DNA from: Dermatophagoides farinae
Taxonomy: Eukaryota; Arthropoda; Arachnida; Sarcoptiformes; Pyroglyphidae
Direction: 5' to 3'
Length of the DNA: 64,000 nucleotides
Assembly (NCBI RefSeq): GCF_024713945.1
Contig: NC_134686.1
Coordinates: 1,636,001-1,700,000 of the forward strand
Positions within the stretch are counted from its first letter, which is position 1. The number at the start of each line of letters is the position of its first letter. Below are positions 51,788-64,000 of the stretch, piece after piece. The position numbers and the translations under genes were made by a program. Below the pieces are notes generated by a model. That model was not told where the DNA came from. It ran no database searches and worked only from the letters and a program-made list of their open reading frames with translations.

Positions 51788-54700
51788 ATGAAAACATTAT
51801 CAATGGATGATGATGTTGTTATTGGTGGAAATAATGATGATGATGGTGGTGGCGGCGGCGGTGGTGATGGTAATGTTGGTTCCATGATGATCATGTTCGA
51901 TAAAGAATTATTAGATCAATCTGGTGATTTATCTGAAACAGCAACAAAATTAAATCAACAAAATCTAGTACCATGTTCATTATGTGAACGAAAATTTTTA
52001 TCCGATCGATTGGTAAGTGTTTTTTATTTCTCTTATCTTAACCTAGATATCTTCACCATTTTTTTTCCAACATTTGAAACAAAAAATCTTGATGACCTGA
52101 CATATAAATCAATCAATCCAAAAAAAATCGATCCCTAGAAAGAATTAATATTCCAAATTGATAGGGCGGGCATCATCATATATCGCGTAACGTCAACGAC
52201 GACGACAACAACAACAACAGAAAAGACGTTCATATTCAAATTATGCAAAACAACAACAAAATTTCCATGAAAACACAGTATTTTTTTTTTGTTTTGTTTT
52301 TGTTTTTTACAAATAGGCGCCATTTATTTTTTTGTGACAGAAAAAAATACAAAAACAACCGTAAAGATAAAGACAAGAAAAAAAATTACCTAAAAATAGT
52401 GATGTTGTGACCCTAATAACTCATATTTGTTGTCTAATTAACATGTTTCATTCATTTTTCATTATCTCGTTTGTTTTTTTTTGTTTTTTTGGTGTCACAT
52501 TCATTATAAAAATAGGAAAAACATTTAATTATCTGTCAAAAGATTAAGGAAAAGAAAAGAAAATTATTTGATGCAGCCAAACAACGTGCAGAAAATTTGG
52601 ATAAAATTAACCTGGTACCGACGGATATTAATAATGTTAATAGTGAACAACAAACAAATCAATCAAAATCGATCAGAAAATTGAAAAATAATAAACGATC
52701 AACGAATAATAATAATGATAATGATACGGCGGCTACGGTAAAAAAACAATCAAATTGGCGACAACAACATGAAGAATTTATTCGTACAATACGTGCAGCA
52801 CGTGGTGTATCCATCACTAATGATGATGATGATGATGATGGTGATGATGATTTATATGATCAACAACAGAAAAAATTGATTAATGTAATACCATCAGGTT
52901 TTATTGAATGTCCTACATGTCAACGTAGATTTTCAATCAAAGCAGCTGATCGTCATATAGAATGGTGTGCAGAATCAAAACGTAAACAACATGAACGACA
53001 ACAGAATGGTATGAAAAATCAACAAGAAGCATTACAACGTATGAAAGCAAGAACAAAGGTAAATTTTTTTATTCTTTCTTTCGGCTTGCAAAAAAACAAA
53101 AAAAAAATTTGATGCCAATGTCAAGTTCAGCACTAAAATCGATTCGATACAAAACAATCATTATCTGTATTTTTTTTTTATCATTTCAAAAGAAATTTTT
53201 AAATTGCGTGCGTGTGTGCATATGTGTGTTTGACATTCAACTGAAAAACTTGAAAATTTAAAAAAAAAAATTACTACCATTGAAAACAATCGATATTATC
53301 GATCCAAATCGATTAACATGACAACACACAACATTGACATTAGTGTTTATCGTTGTCGGCGGCTGCGGCGGCGGCTAGGGTTCCGGGAGAACAAACTGAA
53401 TGAATTGATGAAAAATATTTGAATTTTAAAAAGTAAAAGCGAAAAAATTCATCACAAGACAAAAATAAATTTTGTTTTGTTTTGTTTTGATTACATCCTT
53501 GAACTTCGAATAGAATTCATTCAAAGAAATCGATTTAGTAATAAAGACGAAAAAAAAATTCTGCCTTTTTTCTTTGGTTTTCCCCGTTGTTGTTGTTGTT
53601 GTTGTTGTTGACTATACTGTTGGTTGAAATGGATAGATTTAATCGATTGATTGATCGGGCAAGAAAAAATAAAATTCTCTACAGGGGGGCTCACACAAAT
53701 TGGATCGATTTCTGATTATTTACGGTTTTTTTGGGACTAATTTTTTTTCCCATTTCATTTCATTATATCTCGATCCCGTTATTGTATCGTCGGTGTATTT
53801 TTTTTTTTTTTTTTTGCTAATAAATTCATTTTTTCTTCTCTTTTTTTTTAATCTGTATGCAGTACAAACCAACACCACCTGGTAACAACAATAACAATGA
53901 CAAATTAATATCACGTTCAAAATCTATAACAACGTTATCAAGTACTGGTTCAACAATATCATCAACATCATCCACAACATCAACATCGACGATTCGTTCA
54001 ACATCACAGGATAATCTACGTCGACCACAACAACGACAACATCCAACGAATGGTATAAATCATCGACGAAATAATGCAAAAATTCTATCGAAAAGTACGG
54101 ATAATTTACCGAATGCAATAAAAAAAGGCAAAACTACAACGACGACAACAGCGATGAATAATTCGAAAATTAGTAATAATAATAATAAATCACCATCAAT
54201 GTCAAGACGCACAACAACAACAACAACAATGAACAATAAAAGCAATAATAAGAAGAATATTGATCGTAATAATAATCAGAAATTTACAACAACAACAACA
54301 AAAAAGACGACAACAACATCGAATGGATATAATCCAAAATTAACTGTATCAAGCAAAATAGATAGTGGCATTAATCCGGATCGTAATCAAAGCCGTAATC
54401 GTAATAATAATCATCATGAAAAATCGGCACCAATCATGAAATTTAAGGAAAAATTTCCAAATCATCATTTGAATAATCATGCCAAATCAATTATTGATCA
54501 ATTTCATGATATTGAACATATTTTACGTAGAAATTCTATGGCCGTTTATGATGATTCACCAAAAACTGTACCCGGTGTACGAACTGGTGGTATTTCACCC
54601 ATTAAAAAATCAAATAATTCAAATAGTCATCATGATGATCATCATCATCATGGGTATGATATTTACATTCATTAAGAAAAATTCTTTTATTTAAATTTTT

Positions 54701-55488
54701 CCATATTATATAGAACTATTCTATCAAAATCGGAAACTAATTTACAAATGATGATGGGCGGTGATATTAAAAAACGTATCGATCAATATATTAATCGTCT
54801 CTATGACAACCCAATATGGTCAACTACTACTACTACTAATAATAATAATAATGATATGATGATGGCCAATGGCCTTAATAATGGTGATGATGGTATTGTT
54901 ACTATCGGTCAACAACCACTAACACAACATATTAATGGTCGTATTACAGAATCATCGAATATTCAACAGCCAACAACAACAACAACAACAGATTCAACCA
55001 CAATGATTCAACGACAAAATTCTGCCAATAGTGATGAAGCTCGTATGTCTACATCGGATTCTACCGATTCGGGATTAGGTGTCGTTGGTTATGGCTTGAC
55101 AAATGGCTGTACAAATCAATTATTGGAAACAGTAAATGAAAATGATATCAATCTATTAAAATCACGACAATCTGATCGATCCAGAAGTAAAATTAGTAGC
55201 CGTACATTTAGAGCTGATATGGTTGGCTCACCTACAATGTCGGATATTGAACCAACTGCAAATCATCTATTATTACGTAATAGTTCATTGAACGAGATTG
55301 AACTTAATGGTAATGATATTACCGAATCAATTCTAATCGATCATCATCATCATCATCCACAACAACAACAAATTGTTGATCATGAAAATAGACCACGATT
55401 CTGTCATCAATGCGGTACCAAGTATCCAAATGTAATGGCCAAATTTTGTTATGAATGTGGTTCACGACGATTTGAAACAGTTACATAA
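51788..55488 (+). CDS. ZC2HC1-type C2HC zinc-finger protein
   Basis: Four exons, 51788-52012, 52516-53058, 53863-54653, 54714-55488, join in phase to 777 residues. Two C2HC fingers identify the family formerly called FAM164: the first is split by intron 1 (PCSLCERKF, then EKHLIICQK followed by KKRKLFDAAKQRAE, the family's hallmark), the second is ECPTCQRRFSIKAADRHIEWC. The usual continuation (ARTKYKPTPPG) follows across intron 2. The middle is Asn/Thr/Ser-rich and basic. The C-terminus carries a CxxC...CxxC zinc-ribbon-like module (FCHQCGTKYP then AKFCYECGSRRF). Vertebrate ZC2HC1A/B proteins are about 220-325 residues, so this one is much longer through low-complexity expansion. The molecular role of the family is poorly known. 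Poly(A) signal at 55717-55722. Confidence 0.9.
52013..52515 (+). other. Intron 1 of the ZC2HC1-type gene
   Basis: A 503-base intron (GTAAGTG to AATAG) that splits the first zinc finger. Contains an ACGACG/CAA tract at 52194-52218 and T-rich sequence; no gene seen. Confidence 0.75.
53059..53862 (+). other. Intron 2 of the ZC2HC1-type gene
   Basis: An 804-base intron (GTAAAT to TATGCAG). It has a GC-richer patch (GGCGGCTGCGGCGGCGGC near 53358-53375), a GTT run at 53586-53609 and long T runs. No gene seen. Confidence 0.75.
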
Positions 55489-58492
<3,004 letters not shown>

Positions 58493-59156
58493 AAAAAATT
58501 ATCATCATCATCATCAGATTCATCAATATCATCATTATCAGTGTTTTTTTTTTGTTTTGGTGTTAATTCAATATATATAATCGTTAAAAAACAATGAATC
58601 ATGGAATCAAGAATATTCTGAACTACATTCAACATATAATAAAATACATTCAACTTGACATTCTTGTTTTTATAATCATCATCATCACCATCATCTGCTT
58701 AATCATTTATTCTTGTGTTTCATCAATGCTGCAATTTTGTTTGTTTTTTTTCCACCATAAGAAAATTTTTAGCATCATAAATGTCACAAGCACTACACAC
58801 ACACATACACACACACGCATTCATCATAATAACAACAAATGCAAATGTTTTATGATCTAGCAATTTATAAGCAGAAAAAAAATTGAAGAAAAAATTATTT
58901 TTCATCAGATTAGGATTGTGTTTATGATTTTTTTTTGTTTTGTTTCTAGAGAGAATTCATGAACAAAATTTTTATCGAATGAATTATTGAATGATTGTGA
59001 TGATGTTTATCATCGAGATTATCTTGCCCGTCATTTTCTCCCTTTCTCTCTCTCTTATTCTGTTTTATTTAAAAAAAAATTCAATATTTCCATTTGCGGA
59101 AAAGAAAATAAATAAATTCTATATTTTATTTTATTCAAATCAAATTTTGGTAATTT
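58493..59156. other. Rab14 3' UTR and spacer
   Basis: AT-rich DNA with an ATC run, a CA run at 58796-58817 and T homopolymers. No further gene supported before the heat shock promoter. Confidence 0.5.
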
Positions 59157-59206
59157 TTTCCAGAAATTTCTACAGAATTATAGAATTTTCCCGAAATTTC
59201 CAGAGA
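59157..59206 (+). promoter_or_regulatory. Heat shock element array (HSF binding sites)
   Basis: Heat shock factor binds contiguous inverted 5-base units of the form nGAAn. Here TTTCC-AGAAA-TTTCT (59157-59171) is a perfect three-unit element, and AGAAT-TTTCC-CGAAA-TTTCC-AGAGA (59182-59206) gives four perfect units plus one near-perfect one. A total of about eight units lies about 40-85 bases upstream of a TATA box, the standard layout of a strongly heat-inducible gene. Confidence 0.9.
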
Positions 59207-59242
59207 CATCTGTCGACAACTATTGGCGCTATCCGTATTGGG

Positions 59243-59249
59243 TATATAA
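59243..59249 (+). promoter_or_regulatory. TATA box of the small heat shock gene
   Basis: TATATAA sits 37 bases after the heat shock element array and about 135 bases before the ATG, so transcription should start near 59275 with a leader of about 105 bases and no intron. Confidence 0.8.
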
Positions 59250-59382
59250 TGCGGACAACAATTGTATAGAATTTCATCATTGTCAAAGTTAATTTCATCA
59301 CGCGTATATACGCAGCATTTATTATAACCGTAAAAGAAAAATTTTCAGCAAAAAATTTCAAATATCGAAAACATAAACAAAA

Positions 59383-59985
59383 ATGTCATCTCAAATGATT
59401 CGTCAATTGGTGCCGATTAGTCGAAATTTGTTCACTCGACGTTTGTTGATGCCAAATGTTTTCACTAAACGTAACTTCCTTCCATCAAGACGTGGATATG
59501 ATCCTTTTGCTGGTAAGTTTGAATCTTGATTTCAATTCGATATATGAGAATACTAATTTGATAATGATTTATATTCACAGACATTCAACGATCATTTGAT
59601 TCATTTTTTCGTGAAATGGAACGATCATTTTTTCCGACAATGAATCAGCTTCGAACACCATTGAGTCGTGCTCTACCAATGGAAACCATTGAAGATGGTC
59701 AACGAATGTTTAAAATCGAAATTGATTTACCCGATTTTAAACCAGAAAATGTAAATGTTACAGTGAAAAAAGGTGAAGTAAAAATCGATGCTAAATGTGA
59801 AATCACAGATGGATCTAGTAAACAATTCAAACAAATAAAGCTATTCATATTCATTGCCTGATGATGTTGATTTGGATCGTGTACGATCATTACTTAAAAC
59901 CGATGGTCGTTTAGTGATTGAAGCACCATTACCGGCATTGGAAGCACCGAAAGAAAATCGTGAAATACCAATCAAACGTGAATAA
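59383..59985 (+). CDS. Small heat shock protein with mitochondrial-type N-terminus (one +1 frame change)
   Basis: ATP-independent holdase of the alpha-crystallin/Hsp20 family. Exons 59383-59512 and 59581-59985 join cleanly (GCT G|AC). The N-terminus (MIRQLVPISRNLFTRRLLMP and more) is rich in Arg and hydroxylated residues and has no acidic residue for about 38 positions, as in mitochondrial presequences; this suggests a mitochondrial sHSP. The alpha-crystallin domain follows (MFKIEIDLPDFKPENVNV, VKKGEVKIDAK). Near 59840-59847 the frame must move by +1: the first frame ends at 59861, while the next frame continues with YSYSLPDDVDLDRVRSLL, DGRLVIEAP and an IPI motif (the C-terminal I-x-I anchor), clearly the rest of the domain. 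Without the shift the product lacks the last strands. It is either a sequence error, a variant allele or a damaged gene. Poly(A) signal at 60139-60144. Confidence 0.88.
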
Positions 59986-61218
59986 AAAAAAAAAAAAATG
60001 AAACAATAACCGATCACGAAATCAGGAAAAAAATCAGACATATATAATAGAATCATGAAAATTTTTTTTTTCGTTGTAGATAAATAATACTGTCAACCTT
60101 TATACCTTTTTTTCAGTTGAATCTTCAATCTCTTTCACAATAAAATTTTTATTTTTCCCTAATTTTTTTCCCATTTTTTTTTTGTTGATCAGAAATCCTC
60201 ATTGGGGTTGATTTCACATTCTTTTTTCAGGAAAAATTCTGAATTTCATATTTGAAAAATTTTTTTAAAATTTTGTTCGCAAGTCGCGAGTACCCACTGT
60301 ATGAACATATATGAACATTCAGGATTTCCGTCATCAATAATCAATAATTGAATTGAACAAAATTTGAAATTCAAAAGCGTCAATCATAAACACATTTATA
60401 AAGAATTACTATGATGACGATGATGATGACGTTACATCATTCAACGTTGTATAATTTCTTTAGTTTGTTGAACAAAAAACAAAACAAAAAAAAAATTGGA
60501 AAATTTAAATTCGTTTCCCTCCTCCATCCATCCATTCGTTGTTCGTTCATTTTCATTTAAACGAATAAATTCAATGATTTCAATGGAAAATAAAAGAAAG
60601 GGAAAAAAAAGATGATGATGACGACGATGGACAATATAATCAGTGTTTTTTTTTTTGTTTTGTTTATTTGACCATCAAGGATATTATATATGTATATAAT
60701 ATATATATACTTCTGTTGTGTGTGCGTGTATGCGTGTGTATGTTTTTTTTTATTCAACATTCAAAATAAATAATGATTCAACGAGCATACATTGAAAATA
60801 ATTATACTTTCATGATGATGATGATGATGATAATGTTGAAGAGTATCGAATGTATCGAGTAACGAAGAACAAAATAATAAAAAAAAGAAAGAACTGATCA
60901 TTTTCAATGTTCATTTTGAATTTTTTTTTTGTTCATTGATACGTGTTGTTGTTGTTTTTTATGTTGTTCATTGACGATGTTGACGCGGTTTATACAATGT
61001 TGTTCATCATTATAGTATTATATCAATATATAGTGGTTGATGATGATGATCGAATGACAAACTAAAAGAAGAAACTTGACAATCTCAAATATTCGTGTGA
61101 CAAATTTAACAACATTACAAACAACAACATTAGATTAGTGAAAAAAATTGTCATCTGAATTTTTTTTTGTATTTTTTTTTTGCAAATCATTTCACCATAT
61201 ATATATATATCAACAAAC
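59986..61218. other. Spacer between the small heat shock gene and the TMEM53-like gene
   Basis: 3' UTR of the heat shock gene, then AT-rich DNA with GAT runs (60411-60430, 60610-60628, 60812-60832), TG/TA alternation near 60685-60742 and T runs. No gene supported. Confidence 0.5.
60139..60144 (+). terminator. Poly(A) signal of the small heat shock gene
   Basis: A canonical AATAAA lies about 155 bases after the stop codon of the shifted frame, followed by T-rich sequence. Confidence 0.6.
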
Positions 61219-62385
61219 ATGATGGCCACTTTGTTGATAGTAACATTTATAATTGGATTTGTTATCATACGATTGTTGAGGTAAGCAACAACAGGTAACA
61301 CCATTGGTTTTTTTTCGATTTAAAATTTTTATTTCTTGTTCTACTCAAACCGAATCAAAAAAAAAAAAAAAAAAAAAGTAAAACGAATGGCCAGAAAAAT
61401 AACGATAATAATAATCAACAACAACAAAATGATTGTGATTCACAGCTAAAAGTAAATGATGATGATTGAAATTGTTGAAAATTAAAATTCTAAAACAAAT
61501 TCTATTCTATACAGTTTATCCATTTAGATTATCTACCAACTAGAAATTTTTCACTATGTCCATATGAATTGAATGGTGGTAAGAAAAAATCCAAATCCAT
61601 TGTAATCATTTTTGCGTGGCTATTTGCACAGGATCGTCATCTAAATAAATATCGTAAATTATATCTTGAACTTGGCTACAATGTATTGACAATACGTACT
61701 GGTTTAATGCAATTATTATTTCCACCATTTGGTACACAACAAATTATGGCACAATTAATACAATTTATGCGTATGAATCAAGATCAATATGATACATATA
61801 TAAGTCATGCATTTTCTGTTGGTGTTTATGTTATGGGTGAATGTTTAGTACTATTGAATGGTCAATCTAATCAAGATGTACGAAATATATTTCAACAACG
61901 AATGAAAGGTAATTAATTAACAGCAATGATAATATTGTTGTTATTGTTTATAATTCCTGTCAACAGGTGTCATTATTGATTCAGCTGTCGATGTGAATGA
62001 AGGTCCAATTGGATTGGCCAAAGCAACAACATCGAATACATTACTACAGATTGTAATCATTGTATTGATACGATTATATTATATAATCAATTATCCGTTG
62101 GCCACTAGACATTATTTAGAATCATCAAAACAGATACACATTAATCCAATCGATTGTCCATCATTGGCATTCATATCTAAAGATGATCCAATGGTCAATT
62201 ATGATGATCATATAAAAACATTTGAAAAACATCGTAATAATGGTCTTATTGCTATGATAAAATCTTGGGATCAATCACCACATGTTGCACATTATGTTAA
62301 ATATCCGAACGAATATCGATCAACATTGATAAAATTTCTTGATCAAATAATGTCTAATGATGATGATGATGTTTTAATCAATTAA
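61219..62385 (+). CDS. TMEM53 / DUF829 alpha-beta hydrolase-like membrane protein
   Basis: Four exons, 61219-61280, 61379-61451, 61515-61908, 61967-62385, join in phase to 315 residues. Residues 1 to about 20 form a membrane anchor (MMATLLIVTFIIGFVIIRLL); exon 2 adds a short polar Asn/Gln linker. The DUF829 domain follows: IVIIFAWLFAQDRHLNKYRK (beta strand and helix at the start of the domain), YLELGYNVLTIR, a nucleophile-elbow-like HAFSVGVYVMGE (animal TMEM53 has HVFSNGG), GVIIDSAVD, and SLAFISKDDPMVNYDDH with late Asp, then SPHVAHYVKYPNEY with late His. Ser, Asp and His are therefore in the usual alpha/beta hydrolase order. Vertebrate TMEM53 sits in the nuclear envelope and restrains BMP-SMAD signalling; the same role here is not shown. 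Poly(A) signal 62463-62468. Confidence 0.85.
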
Positions 62386-63329
62386 AAAGTAAAATCATTT
62401 AATGCATTTGAAGGTCATTGATGATAATAGTTAATTATTATGAATTAAATAATTTATGAGAGAATAAAAAATGATTATTTCATTGATTCCAATCAATATT
62501 TGATTAATCGATATTAAATAATAATAAAAAATAAATATGAAATAGAAAAAAAATCTATCCATCAATTGATAATTTATGGTTTAGAATGGTATAAGATATA
62601 TAGAATGGTAATATATGGAGAGGTGTGAAAAACAATAGATGAAAGTAACAATGATTTGATAACAGAAAGAAAACTGGTTTCATTGACGACGGAATGAATC
62701 GGGTTTTGCGCCATTATGCACTGCAGTGCATACAAATTTTCTATTATCGATCATTCATTCGTGATTAACATGATATTCAGACGTCAATCATGGCTAAAAA
62801 AGAATATCAATCATTTTGTTGTTTGGTTCAATGTTCATTTGTTTTGTAAACAATTTTTTTTGTTTTGTTTTTTACAATTATCAAATGACAAAATTCTTTA
62901 GAAACCTTTTAATCTACACTGTACTCTAGTTTCCTTTCATTGTGCCTGTTTGTTTGTTTCCTTTTATATCGAATTGTTGTTTGCGATATATGGAAATACA
63001 CGTACATATTGAACTGAAAAATTATTATCACTGTGAAGAATCTACCACAGTTTATTTATTTTTTTTTTGCACTGGAAATTATGATTATAATTTCAAGAAT
63101 TGACAGTTGTGATAATCAATAATTTATTGGTCGATTCAAACATGATGGTTTTATTTTTTCACTTATTTTTTCATCTTATCCATCATCTTCATTTAGATTA
63201 ATCTAATGTGTAAAAAGGGTTAGAATACGATATCAAGTGATTATTAATTCTGGAATCAATTTCATTGCCGTTGTTGGGACAACGTTTGTTAAATAAAAAA
63301 AATGTACACGCGTTCATACATACGACGCG
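62386..63329. other. Intergenic region between the TMEM53-like gene and the fatty acyl-CoA reductase
   Basis: AT-rich spacer with few microsatellites. It holds the TMEM53-like 3' UTR and the upstream region of the reductase gene. No gene supported. Confidence 0.5.
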
Positions 63330-63344
63330 TATAAATATATAAAA
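63330..63344 (+). promoter_or_regulatory. TATA box of the fatty acyl-CoA reductase gene
   Basis: TATAAATATATAAAA lies about 85 bases before the start codon. Initiation about 30 bases downstream would give a leader of roughly 65 bases. Confidence 0.65.
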
Positions 63345-63427
63345 ACCATGGTCGATTTCAACATTTGGTCATTTTTCTCGTGATTAATTGATTGATTCTA
63401 TGTGAATTCATTTTCATCAATAAAAAA

Positions 63428-64000
63428 ATGACTACCATATCTGAATTTTCTGTATTGAAATTTTATCACGATAAAACCATTTTCATAACTGGTGTCACTG
63501 GATTTGTTGGTAAAGTTTTGTTGGAAAAAATCCTACGACAATGTTCCTGCAAACGTATCTATGTATTGATTCGTGATAAATGTTTTGAAACATCACAAAA
63601 AAGACTCTCAAATCTATTGTCGACATCACCAGTGTTTGAGTTGCATCAAGATAAAATTGATAAAATTTTTGCCATCAATGGTGATATTACCGCTAATGGA
63701 TTAGGTATATCCGTTGAAGATCGCAAAAAATTAATCAATGAAGTTGATGTTGTATTCCATTCAGCTGCGACAGTTAATTTTGATGGCATTACGAAAAAAT
63801 TTATCGAACAAAATATCGATGGTACTGATTCTATTTTAAAGTTATGTAGTGAAATGTTGAATTTGAAATCAATTGTCTATGTATCAACTGCTTATTGTAA
63901 TTGCCATCTTAAAGAGATTGAAGAGAAAATCTACCCAATCGATACTGATCAAGATTTTGAATCATATTTAAATGATTTGAGAATAAATTATGGTGACATC
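63428..64000 (+). CDS. Fatty acyl-CoA reductase, 5' part (runs off the window)
   Basis: The first 191 residues are present in one open frame to the window edge. FARs reduce fatty acyl-CoA to fatty alcohol with NADPH, in peroxisome or ER membranes, supplying wax, ether-lipid or pheromone precursors. The Rossmann NADPH motif is visible at about residues 21-31 (TGVTGFVGKVL, the TGxxGxxG pattern), followed by RIYVLIRDK, the FHSAATVNFD segment and SIVYVSTAYCN, all typical of the NAD_binding_4 domain. The catalytic Tyr-x3-Lys and the C-terminal FAR_C/sterile domain would lie beyond the end. The start ATG is the first after a good TATA box. FARs are usually about 500 residues and often multi-copy in arthropods, so the exact paralogue cannot be named. 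Confidence 0.92.
   Translation, partial: MTTISEFSVLKFYHDKTIFITGVTGFVGKVLLEKILRQCSCKRIYVLIRDKCFETSQKRLSNLLSTSPVFELHQDKIDKIFAINGDITANGLGISVEDRKKLINEVDVVFHSAATVNFDGITKKFIEQNIDGTDSILKLCSEMLNLKSIVYVSTAYCNCHLKEIEEKIYPIDTDQDFESYLNDLRINYGDI

Overview
This window is animal nuclear DNA: AT-rich, full of dinucleotide and trinucleotide microsatellites and homopolymers, with intron-containing genes that use GT-AG splice sites and mostly short introns (about 55-110 bases, a few near 0.4-1.5 kb). The proteins are clearly metazoan (Runt, class A peptide GPCR, Rab1, Rab14, arthropod-like fatty acyl-CoA reductase). Base composition, short introns, CAA/GAT/TG repeats and the small tandem secreted genes are most like an acariform mite such as Dermatophagoides. 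That assignment is inference from style, not from a marker gene.

Layout. 1-6.7 kb: upstream DNA, then a six-exon plus-strand gene for an MBD + PHD-like + F-box protein whose 5' coding part needs two +1 frame changes. 8.8-9.6 kb: Rab1, four coding exons. 10.8-15.0 kb: minus-strand peptide-type GPCR, five exons, with a long Asn/Gln-rich N-terminus and a long C-terminal tail. 15.0-33.7 kb: 18.7 kb without a supportable gene, dominated by microsatellites (including a 145-base TC tract) and holding a striking 73-base hairpin. 33.7-36.9 kb: two tandem minus-strand paralogues for secreted 12-cysteine proteins. 39.4-41.2 kb: minus-strand QTRT2 (queuosine tRNA modification) and a zinc-ribbon protein like RNA polymerase subunit Rpb12/POLR2K with an unusual acidic extension. 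43.1-47.3 kb: plus-strand Runt transcription factor, three exons, ending in the WRPY Groucho-binding motif. 47.4-48.0 kb: two small minus-strand genes (one secreted, one single-pass membrane). 49.0-49.8 kb: a patch of coding-like but broken sequence of unknown family. 51.8-55.5 kb: ZC2HC1-type zinc-finger protein. 57.5-58.5 kb: Rab14, with a 22-base microexon. 59.2-60.0 kb: heat-inducible small heat shock protein with a textbook heat shock element array, a TATA box, a mitochondrial-type N-terminus and one frame change. 61.2-62.4 kb: TMEM53/DUF829 protein. 63.4 kb to the end: 5' part of a fatty acyl-CoA reductase.

The genes form no operon or obvious pathway; they are a mixed stretch of housekeeping (vesicle traffic, tRNA modification, transcription) and developmental or secreted genes. 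Exon joins were read by eye from splice sites and codon phase. In all multi-exon genes the phases agree and the summed coding length is a multiple of three, except the MBD/PHD/F-box gene (two extra bases) and the small heat shock gene (one extra base). These three single-base frame changes, the hairpin, the tandem secreted family and the extended Rpb12-like protein are the main leads.
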